DNA from: a bacterium
GTDB lineage: Bacteria > Electryoneota > Electryoneia > Electryoneales > Electryoneaceae
NCBI GenBank assembly: GCA_028278125.1
Contig: JANQEY010000193.1
Coordinates: forward strand, 1 to 9,645
Direction of reading: 5' to 3'
DNA: 9,645 nt
Under the pieces are notes generated by a model, which was not told the DNA's origin, did not search any database, and worked only from the letters and a program-made list of their open reading frames with translations. Shown in pieces: positions 1 through 5,800 of this stretch; the first letter of the stretch is position 1; each line of letters starts with the position of its first letter. Position numbers and translations under genes: made by a program.

Positions 1-1
1 G

Positions 2-1882
2 GCTTTTGGTAACCTTCCGGACAGGAATGTATACACTGCAGGCATGGAGACGGAGAATTCGGCTATAGAGGAGAGTGAGTTCGACTTTCCTACGGGTATT
101 CGAAGCACTGCCGAAAATCATACGCCATTAAGGAACGAAAGTGTCGCATTAAATGGGACCGTCCCGGGGCGGGAAGTAGGACCAGCCAAGGTATTGAACA
201 TTGCTGCAGGTGATGAGGTAGACCTGGAAGTATGGGCAAAGTATACTTATGCCAGCTGGAACAACACCTCCATCGCTAACATTGCTTCGATACTTTCTTC
301 GACATTTGGCAGTGCCAGTGCTGGTACAGGAGCAGAAGGAGCCTCCGGTGCACTTAATAACGCACTCGGCAATCCTGCTGTTAATGGTCTTTTTGCCAAT
401 GGCCAAAGCCAGGAGCCAAATGCTTATTTACAGTATATGTTCTTCGATGCGAGTTACAACTTTGTTTCCGGCGGGTCCGGTTTTGTATCCGTAGGAGCAG
501 AATCCCAGGGAAAATTTGCGAAGCTAAGCTCCGGAACACAAACCTATAACCAGGCAGGGTACCTCTTCATCTATGTAGTGAACGAAAGCAACCAAAATGC
601 AAACGTGTATTTTGACGACCTGAAGATCGTGCATGCCGGTTCGAACACAAACTTTAAAGTTTCCCAGGTAAATGAATATTACCCTTACGGGATGCCAACA
701 TCTAATTCCTGGCGTGACGAAGGCTATATTGATCCGGGAATGTTGTACCAGGCGGCATTCTCTACCTACGACAGCCTGACCGGGTTTTACGACTTCCAGT
801 TCCGGAATTACGACCCGGCATTGGGACAATTCTTTGCAGTTGACCCATTGGCCACATTGACAAGTAGCTATTCACCGTACCATGCGAATTACAATAACCC
901 GGTGATGTATACTGATCCGTTGGGACTGTATCCTGATGAGCAGGCAAGTAGAAGATACTATGATGAGAGGGATGATGATATTGATTATGAGCCAATGTTC
1001 TATACAAATGAAGCATTTTTCTACGGGTCAAGATGGGATCGATGGGACGGAAGTTACGGTAATGGGATGAGCATTCATGGAACAGGAAGCTTTAACTGGG
1101 GCGGTGGAGCTACGTTTGGACATGTCTTTAACTTCTTAGACAATGCCTTTGCAGGAAATGGTGGTTACTGGCATTCGAGCACTCCTGATCAGGCAATGTA
1201 TTTTGCAAATAGTAAGGCGGGGAACTCACTAGCTTTTGCATACGGAGCTAATTATAACAACTTTCATAACTCATGGGGCAATACTAATGCAGGTAGCTTG
1301 GAAAGAGCTGCACAAGCATTGAATGATAGTTATGTCAAGCCACTAAAAGGCTTAGGCACTGGAGGTATTAATCTTGCTCCAGCTGGAGATGGTATGATTA
1401 GAAATTCAAATTTATCACCTGTTACAATTGCAGATTTTGTAGTCAATCCGAGTGGTGGCGGAATTAGAGGTCAAGATTGCTGTGGAAATGGAAGTTTTGG
1501 TGCATCAAGGTTGAGGAATGGGATCAGTGTTCAGGGTGCACATGTTGGAATAGACCTTATTGCAGGGGTTGGACAAGTAATAGTATCTCCTGTTAGTGGC
1601 AAACAAAAATGGTGGATAGGTGCTAAAACTAAGAAGCCTATTCATGAAATAATACCATCCAATACTGGCCTTGGCTTTGATAAAATATGGATTCATTATG
1701 TAAATGGTCAAGCAGGTGATAAAAGTGATATTTACAGAAATGTCTATATTGGACAACCTATAGGAAGAGGAGCTGATTTATCTAGATGGTACGATCCAAG
1801 GATCATAAATCATATTCATGTTGAATTTTTCCGTAAGGGTAGGAAAATAGATCCAACTCCATTTTTATTTCCAAGTAATTGA
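2..1882 (+). CDS. Rhs-family protein, C-terminal part, with M23 metallopeptidase C-terminal (toxin-like) domain; 5' end outside window
   Basis: The frame is open from the first complete codon at position 2, so the first Met (position 44) is probably internal; 626 residues lie in the window. Residues below count from position 2. Residues about 40-210 form a beta-rich segment ending in VYFDDLKI (202-209), typical just before the core of Bacteroidota Rhs proteins. YYPYGM (226-231) and the Rhs core, YDSLTGFYDF to DPLG (256-308), follow. After the core comes a Gly/Asn/aromatic-rich linker and then an M23/LytM-like domain: HVGID (H514, D518), H565, and HIH (H604, H606). Rhs proteins are large exported shells that carry variable C-terminal toxins; M23 enzymes cleave peptidoglycan peptide bridges. 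I infer an envelope-targeting effector. The next gene, two bases downstream, encodes a lipoprotein that is its likely immunity partner. Whether the domain is a toxin or a self-remodelling hydrolase cannot be decided from sequence alone. Confidence 0.88.
   Translation, partial: AFGNLPDRNVYTAGMETENSAIEESEFDFPTGIRSTAENHTPLRNESVALNGTVPGREVGPAKVLNIAAGDEVDLEVWAKYTYASWNNTSIANIASILSSTFGSASAGTGAEGASGALNNALGNPAVNGLFANGQSQEPNAYLQYMFFDASYNFVSGGSGFVSVGAESQGKFAKLSSGTQTYNQAGYLFIYVVNESNQNANVYFDDLKIVHAGSNTNFKVSQVNEYYPYGMPTSNSWRDEGYIDPGMLYQAAFSTYDSLTGFYDFQFRNYDPALGQFFAVDPLATLTSSYSPYHANYNNPVMYTDPLGLYPDEQASRRYYDERDDDIDYEPMFYTNEAFFYGSRWDRWDGSYGNGMSIHGTGSFNWGGGATFGHVFNFLDNAFAGNGGYWHSSTPDQAMYFANSKAGNSLAFAYGANYNNFHNSWGNTNAGSLERAAQALNDSYVKPLKGLGTGGINLAPAGDGMIRNSNLSPVTIADFVVNPSGGGIRGQDCCGNGSFGASRLRNGISVQGAHVGIDLIAGVGQVIVSPVSGKQKWWIGAKTKKPIHEIIPSNTGLGFDKIWIHYVNGQAGDKSDIYRNVYIGQPIGRGADLSRWYDPRIINHIHVEFFRKGRKIDPTPFLFPSN
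767..925 (+). other. Rhs repeat-associated core domain (within the first CDS)
   Basis: The encoded segment runs from YDSLTGFYDF through RNYDPALGQF, AVDPLA and YSPYHANYNNP to YTDPLG. These are hallmark motifs of the Rhs core, which in studied Rhs proteins closes the beta-cage and undergoes self-cleavage near its end to release the C-terminal domain. The DPLG at 914-925 marks the usual boundary between conserved shell and variable tip. Everything after it is unlike the core in composition. Confidence 0.92.
1463..1870 (+). other. M23/LytM-type zinc metallopeptidase domain (C-terminal tip of the Rhs protein)
   Basis: The pattern matches M23 peptidases: His-x3-Asp (codons at 1541 and 1553) followed by a Gly-rich turn and VIVSPVSG, which corresponds to the usual 'V.Ap.dG' strand. 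A His in WIHYVNG (codon at 1694) corresponds to the 'Y.HL' His, then GQPIGRG, then HIHVEF (His codons at 1811 and 1817) for the family's HLHFE. Spacing from the first His is 4, 51, 90 and 92 residues, against 4, 50, 81 and 83 in Staphylococcus aureus LytM (from memory). Zinc ligands and both catalytic His are therefore retained, so activity is plausible. The left boundary is approximate. Confidence 0.8.
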
Positions 1883-1884
1883 TA

Positions 1885-2331
1885 ATGAATAAAGTCCAGT
1901 TATTAATATTTTGCTTATTCCTCTCATTGATTTATCCTTCTTGTTCTCAGAATCTTGAACAAAAGATTATAGGTGAATGGGGTATATCGATGATGCAGGA
2001 ATCGAATGGTCAAAAATATCTTGTTGATTGTCCAGATTTTATTTTATTCAGGTCAGATGGAAGTTATCAGGTGACCAATGATTGCGAGATGTCTGGAGAT
2101 AATAAGATTGGGCTCTATGAAAAGGGGAAATGGAACTCTGATGAAACCCAATACACAATCACGCTTTTTGAAAGAGAATTCCTGAATAAGGAGATCAGTG
2201 AACATATGTACTACAGTAGACATGACAACCTTGTTTTAGTAGTTGATTATATAGATACAAATGGATTAAGACTCTGTGTTGATGATGGATATGAATGTAC
2301 AATGGTAACATACGAGGTTTACAAAGATTAA
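1885..2331 (+). CDS. Small lipocalin-like lipoprotein, candidate immunity protein for the Rhs-M23 effector
   Basis: I chose the ATG at 1885 (148 residues). A TTG two codons earlier (1879) is in frame and would overlap the upstream stop, but ATG is the stronger start. Residues 1-19 are a hydrophobic signal ending in YPSC, so Cys20 is the probable lipidation site; this lipobox is looser than L-A-G-C but acceptable in Bacteroidota. The mature part starts with an IIGEW motif, then DFILFRSDGSY and GKW about 60 residues later, the layout of small lipocalin-like lipoproteins (about 100-150 residues, a single beta-barrel). The gene starts two bases after the effector stop, so the two are probably co-transcribed and translationally coupled. 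A periplasm-facing lipoprotein suits protection against a peptidoglycan hydrolase. Immunity is inferred from position, size and export signal, not from homology. Confidence 0.78.
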   Translation: MNKVQLLIFCLFLSLIYPSCSQNLEQKIIGEWGISMMQESNGQKYLVDCPDFILFRSDGSYQVTNDCEMSGDNKIGLYEKGKWNSDETQYTITLFEREFLNKEISEHMYYSRHDNLVLVVDYIDTNGLRLCVDDGYECTMVTYEVYKD

Positions 2332-2339
2332 CCCATTAT

Positions 2340-2364
2340 AGCACAAGTCTTTTTGACTTGTGCT
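2340..2364 (+). terminator. Perfect 10-bp hairpin after the lipoprotein gene; possible terminator or REP-like palindrome
   Basis: AGCACAAGTC (2340-2349) and GACTTGTGCT (2355-2364) are exact reverse complements around a TTTTT loop, nine bases after the lipoprotein stop. The position suits a transcription terminator, but no T-run follows the stem on either strand. It also shares the GCACAAGT arm with the hairpin at 2602-2624 across a transposase remnant, so it may instead be, or may have originated as, an RAYT-type palindrome. Confidence 0.5.
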
Positions 2365-2381
2365 TGAAAGGAATGAGAATA

Positions 2382-2590
2382 AAGTTTAGATTCTGGCACC
2401 AAGACAATCATTCAATTGAACTGAAAGGAAATTGTGATTTGACCAGAAGCTGGAATACATACATAATAACCCGGTTGAAGCAGGAATTGTCAGGGAACCG
2501 GAGCATTATCAATACTCCAGTGCTGGAAGCTATACTGGTGAAGGAGGTGACCTTAAAGTAATTTCTGTATATGATGGAGTTGAAGTTTAA
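2382..2590 (+). pseudogene. C-terminal remnant of a REP-associated tyrosine transposase (RAYT, Y1/IS200-like), frameshifted
   Basis: Frame by frame, 2382-2423 reads KFRFWHQDNHSIEL and 2438-2590 reads FDQKLEYIHNNPVEAG, followed by IVREPEHYQYSSAGSY and about twenty more residues to a TAA at 2588. The conserved order FW.QDN.PIEL, then DQKL.YIHNNPVEAG, then PE.Y.YSSA is the signature of the C-terminal third of RAYT transposases in Bacteroidota. The two halves lie in different frames: 14 bases separate IEL from FDQKL, where about 15 would be expected, so there is a net one-base loss. The N-terminal part with the HUH metal-binding motif and catalytic Tyr is absent. The element is dead. An 88-codon open frame over this stretch (2295-2561) reads only the first half correctly and is not a gene. 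Confidence 0.82.
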
Positions 2591-2601
2591 GAGTATGAGT
2601 G

Positions 2602-2624
2602 GCACAAGTGGAAATCACTTGAGC
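2602..2624 (+). repeat. Imperfect hairpin related to the one at 2340-2364; candidate REP-like palindrome
   Basis: GCACAAGTG (2602-2610) can pair with CACTTGAGC (2616-2624) around a five-base GAAAT loop, with one mismatch. The left arm shares GCACAAGT with the hairpin before the transposase remnant, and both have five-base loops. RAYT genes are known to be bordered by short palindromes that they recognise, so these two may be the remnant's flanking REP elements. Two copies in one window is thin support. Confidence 0.45.
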
Positions 2625-2753
2625 AAGGAGAAGAACCCATTTATTTTCATTTTTCAACTGAATGATTAACTTGCAACACAGCAAGTATGATTAGCTATGG
2701 GAACTCACCACTTCCCAAATCCACTCTAGAACCATTTTTTGAACAATACACTT

Positions 2754-2783
2754 AATCGATTACTTGACGATGTCTAATCGATT
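2754..2783. promoter_or_regulatory. Two AATCGATT palindromes 22 bp apart; possible operator
   Basis: The self-complementary octamer AATCGATT occurs at 2754-2761 and again at 2776-2783. Start-to-start spacing is 22 bp, about two turns of the helix, so both sites would face the same side of the DNA. They lie roughly 110-140 bp upstream of the secreted-protein start and just before the promoter candidate. A paired regulator site is possible, but an AT-rich background makes chance plausible. Confidence 0.25.
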
Positions 2784-2806
2784 TGTATATACCTGAACCA
2801 ATTATG

Positions 2807-2836
2807 TTGGAATATATTCATGCTAACATGCATTTG
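2807..2836 (+). promoter_or_regulatory. Candidate Bacteroidota-type promoter for the PKD/BACON operon
   Basis: TTG at 2807-2809 and TGCATTTG at 2829-2836 are separated by 19 bases. The Bacteroides sigma-ABfr consensus is a -33 TTTG/TTG and a -7 TAnnTTTG about 19-21 bases apart; here only the second base of the -7 element differs. Transcription would begin near 2842, giving a leader of about 50 bases that is strongly A-rich, as is usual for well-translated genes in this phylum. Confidence 0.35.
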
Positions 2837-2892
2837 TACTGGTGCTAAAACTAAAAAGAAAAAGAAATTGAAAATAAGAAGCTAAAAACTTC

Positions 2893-5800
2893 ATGAAACT
2901 AAAACCTATCCTCACCATAATCATTTTAGGAACTGTGCTTTCTACACAAGCACAAGTGCTACCCTCACCAACGTCGCAAGGCAATGTGAAGAACGGCACC
3001 AACCCGGTCAGTCTTTTTTCAGGCACTATATCGATGGGTATTCCGCTATATACAGCAACAGCCAATAACGGTGCTGGTGTTCCTGTATCCATTGGCTACA
3101 ATGCGAGTGGCATCAAGGTCAGTGAGATTGCGGGCCCGGTTGGGTTGGGTTGGCAGCTCTATGCTGGTGGTAGCATTACACGTGTCACCAGGGGTATCCC
3201 GGATGAGTACGGAAGTATGGTAAACGATCCGTCTACGATTACAAGTGCAAAAATTCAGGACATTTTGGATGGAAAGGTAGATTCAGAAAAAGACCTGTTT
3301 TTTTTTAATTTACCGGGACGTAGTGGAAAATTCATTTTGACAGGTGATCTGCATGGCTATGCGTTCGCAGAGGGTTGGTGCGATTGGAACTATCCTAGTT
3401 ATACTGTCTGTATGGATTCGTGTAGAACTCAATATGACTGTGCCCAGGATCCGGAGAATCAAGGGTGCGATACCTGTCATTCGGGTTGCATCTCAGACGA
3501 TAACATTCCTCGTTGGGTATGTGAAGGTTCCGTTGAATGGACAGGCTATGCAACAATACCATACTCCGATTTAAAGATCAAATACAGCTTCAGTGGCTAT
3601 TCAGAAGGAGATTGGAAAATCACTGATTCACAGGGAGTAGTATACCTTTTTGAAAGCCGGGAAGGGACTACTTCCAGCTCTACTCAACCAAATGGATCAG
3701 TATATGAAGATGCGTATACGTACGTTTCCACGTGGTATCTTACAAGCATAGCATACCCTAATGTTCCGGCCAGCGATGGCATCACGTTTTCGTATACCAA
3801 TCCATACAACTTAACGACAATTACCAGTGAGTTTAAAACACTAGCCACTGGCACTGGCTCAGGATCTAACAGGAACCTAACTGTAAGCAGTACCGAGGAA
3901 ATAAAACATAAAACTGAAATAGGTCAACGATTCATTTCAAGCATCAATTTCCCAAAAGGAAGCATCAATTTCACCTATGATGACCGGGCCGATTTAACCG
4001 GAGGAAAACGATTGACACAAGTAGACCTCAAAGACAAACAGGGAAATACGGTCAGTAGTACCGTGTTGAATCAATCCTATTTCAGCGCGAATAAGTCGTA
4101 CAAGCAAGGGGGTACAACCAATTGTGGGGTAGAGGAGACCTGCAGACGGTTAAAGCTGGAATCGGTATACCGTGACGGGGGGTTGGTACAAGCATTTACC
4201 TACCGCAACGAGGAAGGATACGGGGGAACAGGAGTGAATTACTATGAGTTACCGCCACGGGATTCCTATTATTTTGATCACTGGGGGTACTGGAATGCCG
4301 GAGGAGTATTGGGCAACAACTATGAAAAGTATCCTCGATTATTATTTGCTTCTGTACCTGAACTTCCGGGTGTTGACTATCAATTAAGTTCGGGAGTGGA
4401 CCGTGTTCCTTATTCTGATTATGCTCAAGCAAACATCCTGACACGGATCGATTATCCTACGGGGGGGTATACAAAATATGCTTACACGAGCATCTCGAGT
4501 CAAGGTGGAGTTAAGGTTTCATCCATAAAGAATTATGATGCCTCCGATCAACTGGTTTCGGGGAGCTCGTATAATTTCGCAGGACCTACCAATGTCATTA
4601 CACCCACGTACCATTATATGTACGATCAGGGAGCTGACAAGCTAGCCATTTATCAGCAAGCAAAATCAAGTGCGCTTGGACTGAACGGACCATCAGCAGG
4701 ATATAACACTGCTACTGTGACAGACCTTATGGGGCAAGGCAAAACAGTATATACATTTAATAATGACATCAGGTCCGGCACTACATCACCAACAAGAAGT
4801 CAATGGGGTGGTACCACCAATAATTACTCCAATCAAGGCAGCATAACAAATATTGGCTACCCGCCATACCCACTGTATTCCATGATCTACCACGACCATG
4901 GAAGTTATGACAAGGTTCAAACCTATGATGCAGCCAATAATCTGGTCAGCGAAAAGATATACACCTTTGATCCGTACAATATAGTGGCAGATTATACTGT
5001 AAGTAACCTGGCATTGGAGTTCAAGAAGAAGATAGGGTCTAGTACAGATGTCTATCTTTCGAAGTATGACATTGCCGTCAGGACATTTCGTCCCATCACC
5101 ATTGTTGATAAATTCTACGATAGCGAAGGCAGTTCGACCACCACGACTACTATAGCCTATCATGGCAATCATAAAACATTACGAGCGAGTACGACATCCC
5201 TGAAAAACGATGGATATGGAAGCAAGACCCTGATAAAATATCCGGATGATGTTACCAGTAGCACATTGCATGACGTCAACGCTTTGAATTCGCTGGCAGA
5301 TGGTATTCCGGTTCAATTGGAGAACCAGATCCATATGCCGGACTATTCCGAGAACGAATACAAGACCACTGGAGTAACCATCACGAGTTTCAAAACTGTA
5401 AGTGGTCTTAAGGTACCTGACAAAACCTACGCTCTCCCCTTAACAACTCCGGTTACCTCCTGGTCAGAATCGAGTATGGAACTGGTGAATCACATGGCAT
5501 CATACAATTCAGATGGTCTTGTGACGCAACAGGTAGGCCTGGATGGAATTACCACGAATTATTCCTACGACTCAGATGGGTATCTAACACAGACAGAAGT
5601 CAACGGACGAACGACCGACTATCTCTATAATCCATTGGTGGGAATAGAAAAGGTAACAGATGCAAATGATCGGTCTGTTACTTATGAATACGATAATAGA
5701 AATAGACTACTCCTGACAAGGAACGATGATAACGAAATAACCACTCGCTACCAGTATGTGACCTCTACGGATGATCAGGATCTGAGCGCAGAATTAAACA

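Larger units (their letters stand above)
2591..2892 (+). other. Intergenic stretch upstream of the PKD/BACON gene
   Basis: No convincing gene is present. The stretch holds the second hairpin (2602-2624), two AATCGATT palindromes (2754-2783), a possible promoter (2807-2836) and an A-rich leader (about 2848-2890) just before the next start codon. A 31-codon frame at 2573-2668 and a 21-codon frame at 2820-2885 encode nothing recognisable. The part between about 2640 and 2750 shows no structure I can name. Confidence 0.6.

Noticed and set aside
44..46. ATG considered as the true start of the first gene.
   Set aside because: The frame is open upstream to the window edge with sensible residues, and Rhs proteins are far longer than 612 residues, so this is an internal Met.
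2295..2561. 88-codon open frame on the plus strand overlapping the end of the lipoprotein gene.
   Set aside because: It overlaps the lipoprotein coding sequence, then reads the first half of the RAYT remnant in frame and the rest out of frame. It is a by-product of the frameshift, not a gene.
2841..2858. 18-base stretch matching 17 of 18 bases of 1619-1636 inside the M23 domain; considered as a recombination footprint.
   Set aside because: The match is short, A-rich and does not extend on either side, so chance is the simpler explanation.
2820..2885. 21-codon frame with a Lys run just upstream of the PKD/BACON gene, considered as a leader peptide.
   Set aside because: It starts upstream of the predicted transcription start, and the Lys codons simply reflect the A-rich leader.
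3298..3306. Run of nine T, and a run of seven G at 4461-4467, inside the secreted-protein gene; considered as phase-variation tracts.
   Set aside because: The T run encodes FFF and the G run encodes part of PTGGY, a common Rhs motif. The frame is intact, and single runs of this length are weak evidence for switching.
4786..5172. 128-codon open frame on the minus strand.
   Set aside because: It lies entirely opposite the well-supported 1534-residue gene and encodes no recognisable motif. The plus-strand protein is continuous and family-like here.
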